From NCBI GenBank assembly GCA_965220825.1, contig OZ244839.1, positions 3,038,001-3,102,000 of the forward strand: DNA of 64,000 nt. The letters are read 5' to 3'. Under the pieces are notes generated by a model. The model did no database searches, had not been told where the DNA came from, and saw only the letters and a program-made list of their open reading frames with translations. The DNA comes from G965220825 sp965220825. GTDB taxonomy: Bacteria; Pseudomonadota; Alphaproteobacteria; UBA828. The number at the start of each line of letters is the position of its first letter. Within the stretch, counting starts at the first letter, position 1. Positions 29,599 through 38,082 of this stretch are shown piece after piece. A program made the position numbers and the translations under genes.

Positions 29599-30863
29599 GC
29601 CCGCACCCGTCGGATGTCCGCCCCGCAGGCCGCCAGCTTGTTTTCGATCCGCTCGTAGCCGCGGTCCAGATGGTAGACCCGGTTCACCACCGTCTGTCCC
29701 TTTGCCGCGAGGCCCGCAAGCACGAGGGAGGAGGAGGCGCGGAGGTCGGTCGCCATGACAGGCGCACCGGTGAGGTGCGAGACGCCGCGAACCAGCGCGG
29801 TGTTGCCGTCCACGGTGATTTCCGCTCCCATTCGGCACAGTTCCGGGACATGGGTGAAGCGGTTTTCGAAGATCGTCTCCGTGATTGCAGCCTCGCCCTC
29901 GGCCACCGTCATCAGTGCCATCGCCTGAGCCTGGAGGTCGGTGGGGAAGCCCGGATAGGGTTGTGTGGTCAGGTTCGCCGCGGTCCGGGTGCCGTTTGAA
30001 CCGATGCGGACGCCCCGCTGCGTTTCGCATATCCGGGCGCCGGCGAGCCTCAGATAGTCGAAGAGCGCCCCGAGAAGTGTACAGGGTGCGCCGACGAGCT
30101 CCACCTCGCCGCCGGCAATGGCGACGGCGAGTGCGTAAGTTCCGGTTTCTATCCGGTCCGCGATGGTGCGGTGGCGGGCGCCCGTGAGCGTCCTTTTTCC
30201 GCGGATCACGATCTCGCTGCTGCCGGCACCGGATATGTCGGCACCCATGGCCTTCAGGCAGCGGGCCAGATCGACCACTTCGGGCTCCCGTGCGGCGCCC
30301 TGGAGAAGGGTTTCGCCGTCGGCAAGGGTCGCCGCCATCATCAGGTTCTCGGTCGCGCCCACCGAAGCGAAGGGAAGGGAAATCCGGCCTCCCCTCAACG
30401 GGCCCTCCGCCTCGGCGCGGATGTAGCCGTCCTGCAGCGCGATCTCGGCGCCGAGCCGCTTCAAGCCTTCGATATGGATGTCGACGGGCCGCGAGCCGAT
30501 GGCGCATCCACCGGGCAGCGAGACCTCCGCACGGCCGGTGCGCGCGAGCAACGGCCCGAGTACCAGGATGGAGGCGCGCATCTGCCGGACGAGCTCGTAG
30601 GGCGCCTGCGTGCTGACGATCTTCGCGGCGGTCAACGCCATGACACCGCCTTCCTCGCCGTCTTCCCTCTCGATATGGACGCCGTGCCGCGCAAGGAGGC
30701 GCGAAAGGGTGGCGATGTCCACCAGACGGGGCAGGTTGGAGAGCGTCAGCGTCTCGTCGGTGAGCAGGCTCGCCGCCATAAGCGGGAGTGCGGCGTTTTT
30801 TGCGCCGAATATCTCGATCTCGCCTTCGAGCGGGCGGCCGCCCCTGATCCGAATGCTGTCCAT
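29595..30863 (-). CDS. murA: UDP-N-acetylglucosamine 1-carboxyvinyltransferase
   Basis: First committed step of peptidoglycan synthesis: transfer of enolpyruvate from PEP to UDP-GlcNAc. It is 422 residues from ATG 30863. Seen: Lys22 in GAKNAALP, LPGGCAIGSRPVD with the catalytic Cys120 (a fosfomycin-reactive position when Cys), ATENLMMAA and the C-terminal RGYERIENKLAACGA. A longer in-frame start at 30908 lacks family similarity. It heads the minus-strand group murA-DUF2948-hisG-hisD-UPF0262-phosphatase-maf-RNase E/G-like. Any murA promoter must lie in the 498-bp gap upstream. Confidence 0.97.
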   Translation of the reverse strand: MDSIRIRGGRPLEGEIEIFGAKNAALPLMAASLLTDETLTLSNLPRLVDIATLSRLLARHGVHIEREDGEEGGVMALTAAKIVSTQAPYELVRQMRASILVLGPLLARTGRAEVSLPGGCAIGSRPVDIHIEGLKRLGAEIALQDGYIRAEAEGPLRGGRISLPFASVGATENLMMAATLADGETLLQGAAREPEVVDLARCLKAMGADISGAGSSEIVIRGKRTLTGARHRTIADRIETGTYALAVAIAGGEVELVGAPCTLLGALFDYLRLAGARICETQRGVRIGSNGTRTAANLTTQPYPGFPTDLQAQAMALMTVAEGEAAITETIFENRFTHVPELCRMGAEITVDGNTALVRGVSHLTGAPVMATDLRASSSLVLAGLAAKGQTVVNRVYHLDRGYERIENKLAACGADIRRVRA

Positions 30864-31361
30864 GCGTGTTCCGCCCGTTCGTACCGGCGCGCACACTATG
30901 TCACGCACCCCCGCCGAACAACTCCCCGTCCCGCTGCGGGCGATGGGAGACGGAAATACCCTGCGCTGCGTAAGTGCTTTCTGAGGCTCGTTGTCGTGCG
31001 GATAGCGATCGACGAGCCCGACTCCGCCTATTTTTTCGCGGCTCGTTCAGGCCGTCGGTTCGTCGGAAAGACGAGCCTCGGAAACAACCATGGGTGTTCA
31101 GGAAGTTTCAAAATACCGTTTTCGTCGCACAGTGGAACGAATGGCGGGCGGTCTTCACGAACGCGAAGTTTTCCTCACGAAGAACGAGATCGATTGTCTA
31201 ACCGTTTGTGCGATTCAAAAGGCGCGGTTGAAAGGTCGAAATCACCACTTCACGGTTCGCCAAGCACGCAAAAGGACGAACGGGTGCATGTGTCAAGAGG
31301 CGTATGTGGTTCCCGCGATGGTGCGCGCTCCGAAAGAATGCGGGCGGTGCGCGGCGCGACC
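30864..31361. other. 498-bp AT-richer intergenic region upstream of murA
   Basis: No convincing gene is seen. Short open frames on both strands (for example 31090-31425 plus) have no family features and one overlaps the aminotransferase 3' end. The centre (about 30980-31270) is visibly poorer in G+C than its surroundings, with T- and A-runs. It holds the inverted repeats described in the next entry and must also contain the murA promoter on the minus strand, for which I see only weak matches. It separates the murA-his unit from the liv cluster. Confidence 0.6.
30983..31079. repeat. Nested inverted repeats built on GGCTCGT/ACGAGCC
   Basis: GGCTCGT occurs at 30985 and 31040 and its complement ACGAGCC at 31012 and 31071. 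They can form two tandem hairpins (30985-31018 and 31040-31077) or one large one, since the outer arms extend to 9 perfect bases (30983-30991 with 31071-31079). A TTTTTT run (31031-31036) lies between the two hairpins. This may be a structured leader, small RNA or attenuator-like element; no known RNA family is recognised. Confidence 0.55.
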
Positions 31362-32261
31362 TCAGGCGGCGAGAAGATCGTCGATTTTCGTGCCGCACCA
31401 CCCCGCTTCCCGGCGGCGCCAATAGCTGTCGACGAGCCGCGTCGTCAGGATGCCGGGAGCGCCGTTGCCGAGCGGCTTGTCGTCGATAGCCGTCACCGGC
31501 AGGATACCGCCCGCGGATGAGGTCGCGAACGCTTCATCGGCATTGCGCAGCTCGTCCGGGCGAACCGTCCGAGTCTCGCAAGGAATGTTCTCCATCTCGC
31601 AGAGCTCGATCGCGGACTTGCGCGACATGCCCAAGAGGCAGTTCGCGTCGGGCGTGGCACAGACACCGTCCTTCACCACCCAGATATTGTATCCCGGCCC
31701 CTCGGCGAGGTTGCCGTCCGGCCCGCACAGGACCGAATCGTCACGGCCCGCTTCATAGGCCTCGTACTGCGATTGAATCAGGTCGGCCCAATGGAAATTC
31801 TTGAAACGCGCGTCGACGGCCTTGCTGGAAATCCGCTCGGTCGAGGCAAGGTGCAAGTTGACGCCGGTCTTCAACTTCTCCTCGTCCCATAGCCACACAT
31901 AGGGAACGGCGTAGCAAACGAATTGATTCTCGCACAGCCGCGGATCGCGCGAGCCTTCCGGGTACAGGCCGCGGGTTACGTGCATGTGTATGTAGCTGGC
32001 ATCGTCCAGTCCGGCACGACGAACACACTCCGCCAGCAATCGAGCGGTTTCTTCGTTGGAATAGGGGTTTTTCAAATGGAAGCCGGCGCAAGATGCCGCG
32101 AAGCGATCGAGGTGTTCGTCCAACTTGAAGATGTAGCCTTTCCACGAGGTCGTGACATCGTAGACGACGTCGCTATGCAGGAATCCCGTGTCGAAAATCG
32201 ACATTTTCGCATCGTCGAGCTCAACGAACTCACCGCCTATATGCACACATCCGCTCGCCAT
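31362..32261 (-). CDS. Class IV (branched-chain-type) PLP aminotransferase
   Basis: A 299-residue fold-type IV PLP enzyme related to branched-chain aminotransferases, D-amino-acid transaminases and amine transaminases. The likely PLP lysine is Lys154 in ARFKNFHWADL, and Glu187 in NLAEGPGYNIW matches the cofactor-N1 glutamate of the family. The N-terminal DDAKMSIFDTGFLHSD resembles substrate-loop motifs of the fold. It is the last gene of the liv/core-MetE/HyuB run, 108 bp after hyuB, suggesting use on an imported amino compound. Substrate and stereochemistry cannot be assigned. Confidence 0.85.
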   Translation of the reverse strand: MASGCVHIGGEFVELDDAKMSIFDTGFLHSDVVYDVTTSWKGYIFKLDEHLDRFAASCAGFHLKNPYSNEETARLLAECVRRAGLDDASYIHMHVTRGLYPEGSRDPRLCENQFVCYAVPYVWLWDEEKLKTGVNLHLASTERISSKAVDARFKNFHWADLIQSQYEAYEAGRDDSVLCGPDGNLAEGPGYNIWVVKDGVCATPDANCLLGMSRKSAIELCEMENIPCETRTVRPDELRNADEAFATSSAGGILPVTAIDDKPLGNGAPGILTTRLVDSYWRRREAGWCGTKIDDLLAA

Positions 32262-32369
32262 GTCAGCCTCCGCTGCGATCGCAAGGCGTCATCTCAAAAC
32301 AGGCACTTCCATGGTAGGAGCGGGCAATAAGCCGGTCAAGCGCAAGCCCGGACTCGGGCAAGAACACGT

Positions 32370-34124
32370 TCACTCGGCGGCCGCGGAGTGGCGGAGGCGG
32401 TGGGTTTCGGCCGTGTCCACCTGCCCCGAGTGGTCCAGAGCCACGCGGTAGACATCGCGGGCGACTTGGGGCGAAACCCAGCGCTCGCGCACATCGTCGG
32501 CAACGCGCTCCGGATCCCGCAAGGCGGGCCGGGCGTAGCCGCCGCCACCGGCCGAGATGGAGACCACCGTCTCCCCCGGCACCAGGGTGACCTGCGCGCA
32601 GGCCGCGAGTTCCTCCAGCTTGCCGTTGCGGTTGCGCCGATATTGCTTCGCACCGGCGCCGGGGCCGCCGCCGCGGGCGCCGTTCGCCGGGTTGAGCGTG
32701 CCGTTGCTCACATAGCCGACCTCGAGATCGCAGCCGGCAATGGGGCCGAACTCCACATGGGCGCCCGGCCCTCCGCGCTGGCGCCCGGCGCCGCCGCCGT
32801 CGGTGGCGAAATGACGCTTCCGAACCGTTATGGGAAAGACCATCTCGTCCACTTCGATGGAATCCTGATAGCAAAGCCCGGCATTGCCCACATGCGCCAT
32901 GGAGACCCAGGCGTCCGTTGCGGGTGCTGCGGCGCCGCCGCCGAACCCCAGGAATATCTGGTTCACGAAGGGCTCGCCGGTGCGCGGGTCCACGCCCGAG
33001 ATCACCCCGCAGCTCGGTGGGATCACGCTGCCGACTTCCGCCATGCCTTCGCCGTCGCCCAGCTCGGCGATGGCGCGCTGGACACCGTTGGCGATGTGGT
33101 CAGCCACATTGGTAGTGGCGACGGAGCAGGAGGTGGGATGGTCGGGCACGCCCACCACGCAGCCCTCGCGCAGATGAACCCGCAACCGCCTGAAGGAGCC
33201 CGCATTGGGCGGCACGGTGTGGGGCAGCGCGTTGAAGATGCCCACCATAGCCGAGGTGCGGGCACACGCCTCGCTCATATTGAGCCCGCAGGGGAGCGAA
33301 TCGATATTGTCGCGGAGGTCCACTTCGATCCGCGCATCCGCGGGGTCGATGCGCACGGCGACGTTCACCGTTACGCCGTCCGGCGCGCCGGGTACCGGAT
33401 CGTGTGCGCTCGAGACCCGTCGCTCGCCGGCGGGGAGCGTCTTCAGCGCATCGATCATGCGCTGTTCGCTGTAGTCGAACCATGCGTCGGAGAACCGTTC
33501 GAGCGTCTCCCAGCCGACCTCCTCGCCGAGCGCTTCAAGCGCCTGTTCGCCCACCCGCGCGGCCCCGATCTCGGCGAGGAAGTCCCCCCACCATTGCTCC
33601 GGCACGCGAATCCGCATGCGGCACATGCGAACGATGTCGTCGATGGTCCTATAGTCGCGCTGGACCTGGACGGCGGGGAAGATCAGCGCCCCTTCCTCAT
33701 ACACGTCCCGCGCGCTGCCGTGATAGGTGGTGGGGATGGAGTTGCCGCAATCGGCCTGGTGCGCCTTGGCGACCACGGTAAAGCGGTGGCGGCCCGCGCC
33801 GTCCATCACGGGCACGAGGATGGTGTGGTCGGCGGGGTGCGAGCAGCCGTGATAGGGCGAGTTGTGCAAGAAGGCATCCCCTCGCCGGAGTTCGGGATGG
33901 AAGTTCTTCATGGCGCGGGCCATCAGGTCGGGCCCGCTCAGCACGTGGATCGGCAGGCTCTCGGCGGTTGCCAGAAACTTGCAATCGGCGGTGACGATGC
34001 AACAGGAGAAGTCCCGCGCCGTGTTCAGCACGCCCGAGCGCCCGGTGCGGAACAGCGTGTTGGCCATCTTCCGGCAGATGGCCTCGAAGCGCTTGTTAAG
34101 GATGGCAAGCTGGACGCCGTCCAT
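32370..34124 (-). CDS. Hydantoinase B / oxoprolinase family protein (lone B subunit)
   Basis: A 584-residue HyuB/AcxB-type protein. Family features: the N-terminal LAILNKRFEAICRKMANTL, DFSCCIVTADCKFLATAESLPIH, HNSPYHGCSHPADHTILVPV, VAKAHQADCG, and the C-terminal glycine-rich GPGAHVEFGPIAG and SISAGGGGYARP. HyuB usually pairs with an ATP-binding HyuA to hydrolyse cyclic amides or carboxylate ketones; no hyuA is adjacent or elsewhere in the window. ATG 34124 follows AGGAGGA by 7 bases, a strong ribosome binding site. It lies 68 bp downstream of the MetE-like gene in the same direction. Confidence 0.88.
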   Translation of the reverse strand: MDGVQLAILNKRFEAICRKMANTLFRTGRSGVLNTARDFSCCIVTADCKFLATAESLPIHVLSGPDLMARAMKNFHPELRRGDAFLHNSPYHGCSHPADHTILVPVMDGAGRHRFTVVAKAHQADCGNSIPTTYHGSARDVYEEGALIFPAVQVQRDYRTIDDIVRMCRMRIRVPEQWWGDFLAEIGAARVGEQALEALGEEVGWETLERFSDAWFDYSEQRMIDALKTLPAGERRVSSAHDPVPGAPDGVTVNVAVRIDPADARIEVDLRDNIDSLPCGLNMSEACARTSAMVGIFNALPHTVPPNAGSFRRLRVHLREGCVVGVPDHPTSCSVATTNVADHIANGVQRAIAELGDGEGMAEVGSVIPPSCGVISGVDPRTGEPFVNQIFLGFGGGAAAPATDAWVSMAHVGNAGLCYQDSIEVDEMVFPITVRKRHFATDGGGAGRQRGGPGAHVEFGPIAGCDLEVGYVSNGTLNPANGARGGGPGAGAKQYRRNRNGKLEELAACAQVTLVPGETVVSISAGGGGYARPALRDPERVADDVRERWVSPQVARDVYRVALDHSGQVDTAETHRLRHSAAAE

Positions 34125-34192
34125 GGAGCTTCCTCCTCGTTCTCGTCGCCGCTGGGGTTGCTGCGGTGTGGCGTCGCCATTGTCCCCTGAGC

Positions 34193-35401
34193 TTACCAGA
34201 GGCGCTCGCTCGCGATTCGCGCGCCCTCCGAGAGCATTTCCATCTTCTTCCATGCCACGTCCGCAGGCACCATCACCCAGCCGGCGAAGGTGGAGAAGCC
34301 GCAGTCGCAACCCGCGATGACCCGTTCCTTGTCGCCCACCGCATCGACGAACTGGCAGATGCGGTCCGCCACCACCTGCGGGTGCTCCAGATAGTTGGTG
34401 GTCACGTCGATCACGCCCGGGATCAGCGCCATGCGATCGGGCAGCCTGTGGGTGCGGAACTCGCGCCATTCATGCTGGTGGCGCGGGTTCGCGCAGGCGA
34501 TGCTGAGCGCGCCGACCCGTGCCTCGTAGAGGATGGGGAGCAGCGGTGCGAGGTCGATGTCGTCGATATGGGGCCCGTCCCAATTGCCCCAGCAGACATG
34601 GAGCCGGACCTTCTCGGGCGGGATATCGGCGAGCGCCAGATTGAGCGCCTCCACATGGAGCGCGGCACGCTCCAGAAAGGCGTCGAGCGGCTTGTCGAGG
34701 AACATGATCTGCCGTTCGAGGGCGAGGTCGGGCGCGTCGATCTGGAGGATATGGCCCTCCGAGACGATATGGTCGTATTCCTTCTTGAGCTCGGCCGCCA
34801 AGGCGAAGACATATTCCCGGTCCGTCGCATAGGCCGGGTTGTCCTCGGCACGCAGGAGCGTCGTCGAGATGATGCCGGGTGCGGCGGCGGTGACGAACGT
34901 CTCGGCGAAGCGGTCGGCGACGCCGCTCTCCGCGAGGCTGTGTGCGAAGAGCGCCGTCTCTTCCCGGGCCGCGGCGAGTGTCTCGTCATAGCGGATACTG
35001 TCCTGCGCCTCGGGCATCTGGTAGAGCGAGGCGGTTGCGGTAACGTCCCCGTCATCGTTGCTTGCGCCCCGGAGCGCCGCCATCTTGAGCGCGGCGTAGC
35101 CGGGGAACTTGGCGAAATCGGTGACGGTGCCGCGCTGGGCGATTCCGCCGAAGCCGGTCATGCGATCCTTCACGTAGAACGAGAAGCCGATGCGCGGCAG
35201 CTCGCCATCGCCCGCGATATCGATACCCGCTTCCGCTTGCCGGCGGACGATCTCCGCCATGTCGTTCGCGGCCCGGGCGCGGAAGGCCTCCTTGTCCACG
35301 GCGCCGCCTTGCTCGATCTCCAGCAGCATCTTGAGCAGTGCGTCGGAGCGCGGGAGGCTCCCGACATGGGTGGTGAGGATGCGCGATTCGCTGAGCTTCA
35401 T
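34193..35401 (-). CDS. Cobalamin-independent methionine synthase-like (core-MetE) protein
   Basis: A 402-residue protein matching only the catalytic C-terminal barrel of MetE. Seen: LTTHVGSLPRSD at the N-terminus, AGIDIAGDGEL, the zinc ligands HVCWGNW (His268, Cys270) and GCDCGF (Cys365/Cys367), and GVIDVTTNYLEHP. Short relatives catalyse methyl transfer from corrinoid proteins or thiol transfer (epoxyalkane:coenzyme M transferase), so homocysteine/folate specificity should not be assumed. It lacks the N-terminal half of full MetE. The start ATG overlaps the livM stop (ATGA), tying it to the transporter and suggesting that the imported solute is its substrate. Confidence 0.88.
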   Translation of the reverse strand: MKLSESRILTTHVGSLPRSDALLKMLLEIEQGGAVDKEAFRARAANDMAEIVRRQAEAGIDIAGDGELPRIGFSFYVKDRMTGFGGIAQRGTVTDFAKFPGYAALKMAALRGASNDDGDVTATASLYQMPEAQDSIRYDETLAAAREETALFAHSLAESGVADRFAETFVTAAAPGIISTTLLRAEDNPAYATDREYVFALAAELKKEYDHIVSEGHILQIDAPDLALERQIMFLDKPLDAFLERAALHVEALNLALADIPPEKVRLHVCWGNWDGPHIDDIDLAPLLPILYEARVGALSIACANPRHQHEWREFRTHRLPDRMALIPGVIDVTTNYLEHPQVVADRICQFVDAVGDKERVIAGCDCGFSTFAGWVMVPADVAWKKMEMLSEGARIASERLW

Positions 35402-36474
35402 GATGGCTCTCCGGGGGTGGCGGGGCGCGCGCGGAAGGCGCGGCCGAGCAGGGATGGGAAGGGGATCTCGCGCCCGCCGGTGAGGCCCGCGGGCCGAAAG
35501 ATCAGGATCAGCATCATGGCCCCCGCAAGCCCGAGTTCGCGGAGGCCCGCAGGTGCGGCAAAGGCGACCGTGCCGATCTCGATCCCGTTCTCGAGCTGGC
35601 GCAGGAGTTCGGCAATGACCGAGACGGTGACCGTGCCGAGCACCGCGCCGGCGAGGCTGCCGGCACCCCCGATCACCAGCATCGCGATGGTGAGGAAGGT
35701 GATGCCGAGATAGAACTGGGTCACGTTCACCGTGCCGAGGAAATGGCCCTGGAGAACGCCGCCCAACGCCACAAGCATGGCGCTCACCACGAAGGCGGCG
35801 AGGCGGGCGGTCAAGACGTTCACGCCGATGGCGCGGGCCGCCGCCTCGTCCTCGCGGGAGGCCCGCAGCGCGAGACCGAGCTTGGACGTCTGGAAGATAT
35901 AGGCGACGGCCATGACGAAGAGTGCCGCCGCGAGCGCGACCCAGATGTCCACATAGACGGGCAGGCCGTTGAACGAGCTGGTGCCGCCGGTCATCTCCTC
36001 CCAGCCGGCGTGGACGACGAACACGATGGTAAGCCACGAGAAGGTGCCGATGGCCGCCGCGATCCCCGAAAGCCGCATGAGCGGTATGCCTATCAGCAGG
36101 GCGAAGCCGCCGGCCCAGCCCATGGCGGCGAGCGCCGCCACGCCGGGATGGAACTCCGCCTGGCCCAGGAAGGCCGGCAGTTCGTCCATCAGGATACTCT
36201 TGTAGCGCACCGGTACGTCGAGCCAGGCCGCGCCGAAGCCGCCCAGCATCATGAAGGAGGCGTGGCCGAAGGAAAGCACGCCCGAATTGCCGACAAACAC
36301 ATAGAGCCCCACCACCATCACCAGCTTGATGAGGGCGTCGGTTGCGACCCTCTGGAGAACCACCGGCCCCAGCGTGCAGAGGGCGGCCGCCGCGATCAGG
36401 AGCACGCAAAGCGAGAGCAGCGGCCAGACGCCGCGCGCGATCTCCTCAAGGGTCAACCGCTCGCCCTGCATCAC
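35398..36474 (-). CDS. livM: Branched-chain amino acid-type ABC transporter permease LivM
   Basis: Second permease of a HAAT-family ABC importer, 358 residues with about ten helices. Typical parts: the repeated GLYVFVGNSGVLSFGHASFMMLG motif, the EAA-type loop LRASREDEAAARAIGVN, and AMLVIGGAGSLAGAVLGT. The start is GTG at 36474 overlapping livH (GTGA), with ATG 36471 as the next codon. It has a longer N-terminus than minimal LivM. Substrate class (amino acid, amide or small carboxylate) is unknown. Confidence 0.93.
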   Translation of the reverse strand: MMQGERLTLEEIARGVWPLLSLCVLLIAAAALCTLGPVVLQRVATDALIKLVMVVGLYVFVGNSGVLSFGHASFMMLGGFGAAWLDVPVRYKSILMDELPAFLGQAEFHPGVAALAAMGWAGGFALLIGIPLMRLSGIAAAIGTFSWLTIVFVVHAGWEEMTGGTSSFNGLPVYVDIWVALAAALFVMAVAYIFQTSKLGLALRASREDEAAARAIGVNVLTARLAAFVVSAMLVALGGVLQGHFLGTVNVTQFYLGITFLTIAMLVIGGAGSLAGAVLGTVTVSVIAELLRQLENGIEIGTVAFAAPAGLRELGLAGAMMLILIFRPAGLTGGREIPFPSLLGRAFRARPATPGEPS

Positions 36475-37355
36475 ACCCGCTCCCGCGCTTCCGCGCCTCG
36501 GAACAGGCCTTGCGGGCGGGCGAGCAACACCAGGATCACCGCGGCGAACACGAACGCCTCCCGGTAGGGGCGGAACTCCAGCGGCAGGCCGAACTGCAGC
36601 AGGACGCTGACGATCCCGACGAAGTAACCGCCGAGCACCGCGCCCACCAGGCTCCCCATCCCGCCCACGATGGTGGCGACGAAACCGATGAGCGCGAGCT
36701 GCACGCCCATATTGGGCGAAAGCGTGCCGCCCTGGACGGTGATGAAGATCGCCGTGACTCCCGCCAATATGCCGCTCAGCCCAAAAGCCGCGGCGATCAC
36801 CCGGTTGGCGCGGACGCCCAGCAGTCGCGCCATGCGGAAGTTGAGCGCCGCCGCCCGCATCTGTACGCCGAAGCGCGAGCGCGTGAGGAAGAGCGCGAGG
36901 CCTGCCAGAAGCACGCCGGTTACGACCACGATCGCGACATTGAGCTTGGGGATGCGAATCGCGCCGATCACGAAGGGCTCCGCGAGCCCCGCAAGAAACT
37001 CGAAACCCTTGGGGCGGGCGCCATAGATCATCACGAAGAGATATTGCAGGAAGTAGCTGACCGCGAAGCTGGTTACCAGCATGGTGGTGGGGCTCGCATT
37101 GCGCACCGGGCGGAAGGCGATGCGCTCCGAAAAGAGCGCCAGCGCGACGACTGCGGCCATGGAGATCAGGATGGCAAGCGGCTCGTACTGCGCGACCACC
37201 GCCATCAGCATGTAGGCGCCGATCATGAGGAACTCGCCGTGGGCGAAGTTGATCAACCGCATGATCCCGAAGATGAGTCCGATGCCGAGGGCGGTGAGCG
37301 CGTAGAGCGAGCCCACGCTCAGTGCGTCGACGACAATCTGGATGGCGGCGTTCAC
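36471..37355 (-). CDS. livH: Branched-chain amino acid-type ABC transporter permease LivH
   Basis: First permease, 294 residues from GTG 37355. Typical parts: DALSVGSLYALTALGIGLIFG, RLINFAHGEFLMIGAY, the EAA loop RAAALNFRMARLLGVRAN, and FVATIVGGMGSLVGAVLGGY. The GTG overlaps the livF stop as GTGA. Open frame continues upstream but is antisense-like noise within livF. With livM it forms the membrane channel of the transporter. Confidence 0.93.
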   Translation of the reverse strand: MNAAIQIVVDALSVGSLYALTALGIGLIFGIMRLINFAHGEFLMIGAYMLMAVVAQYEPLAILISMAAVVALALFSERIAFRPVRNASPTTMLVTSFAVSYFLQYLFVMIYGARPKGFEFLAGLAEPFVIGAIRIPKLNVAIVVVTGVLLAGLALFLTRSRFGVQMRAAALNFRMARLLGVRANRVIAAAFGLSGILAGVTAIFITVQGGTLSPNMGVQLALIGFVATIVGGMGSLVGAVLGGYFVGIVSVLLQFGLPLEFRPYREAFVFAAVILVLLARPQGLFRGAEARERV

Positions 37356-38080
37356 GAAGCCCGGTTGTGTTCGTCGAAGCCGAAATAGGCTTCGTCCAGC
37401 TCCTCGCGCACGCTCAGGATGCTGGGGGGGCCTGTGCGGGCAATGCGGCCCGAGCGCAGCACATAGACCCGGCCGGCGACATTGACGATGCGCGCAGGAT
37501 TTTGTTCGACCACGAGGATCGTCATGCCTTTCTCGCTGTTGAGCGCGGCAAGGGTCTCGTAGACATGCTTGGTGATCAGCGGCGCGAGGCCGAGCGACGG
37601 CTCGTCCAGCAGAAGCATCCGCGGCCGGCTCATCAGCGCACGCGCGATCGCGAGCATCTGCTGCTCGCCGCCGGAGAGCTTCTCCGCCCTTGAACGGCGC
37701 CGCTCCTCGAGGATGGGGAAGGCCGCCATCTGGGCGAGCACATCCGCATCCACCGCGCGCCGGTCCCGGCGGATGGCGGCCCCAAGCCGGAGATTCTCCT
37801 CGACCGTGAGCTCGCCGAACAGCTCGCGGCCTTCCGGCACCAGCGCGATGCCGCGTCGCACCACATCCTCCGGCGCGAGGCCCGAGAGCGTCTCGCCGTC
37901 GAAGCGCACGGTGCCCGCTTGGGCGCGGACGGCGCCGGTGATGGCAAAGAGCAATGTCGATTTGCCTGCGCCGTTGGGTCCCACGATTCCCACGATCTCG
38001 CCTTCCCGAACCTCGATGGAAAGCCCTCGGAGCGCGGCGATGGGGCCGTAGCGGACCGCCAGGCTCTCGACCGTCAGCAC
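37352..38080 (-). CDS. livF: ABC transporter ATP-binding protein LivF
   Basis: ATPase of the HAAT importer, 242 residues from GTG 38080 (MLTVESLAVRYG, the usual opening). TTG at 38086, two codons earlier, overlaps the livG stop and is an alternative; AGGG sits 6 bases before the GTG. Seen: Walker A GPNGAGKST, Q-loop region ALVPEGRELFGELTV, signature LSGGEQQMLAIARAL, Walker B MLLLDEPSLGLAP and the switch VEQN, which is characteristic of LivF. Confidence 0.93.
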   Translation of the reverse strand: MLTVESLAVRYGPIAALRGLSIEVREGEIVGIVGPNGAGKSTLLFAITGAVRAQAGTVRFDGETLSGLAPEDVVRRGIALVPEGRELFGELTVEENLRLGAAIRRDRRAVDADVLAQMAAFPILEERRRSRAEKLSGGEQQMLAIARALMSRPRMLLLDEPSLGLAPLITKHVYETLAALNSEKGMTILVVEQNPARIVNVAGRVYVLRSGRIARTGPPSILSVREELDEAYFGFDEHNRAS

Positions 38081-38082
38081 GC

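Noticed and set aside
30983..31079. Considered as 6S RNA, a riboswitch or a simple intrinsic terminator.
   Set aside because: No known consensus could be matched by eye; the T-run is 13 bases past the first stem and the stems are only 7-9 bp. Left as an unassigned inverted repeat.
31090..31425. A 111-codon plus-strand frame in the murA upstream gap.
   Set aside because: No recognisable domain or good ribosome site, and its 3' part overlaps the aminotransferase coding end; kept only as non-coding sequence.
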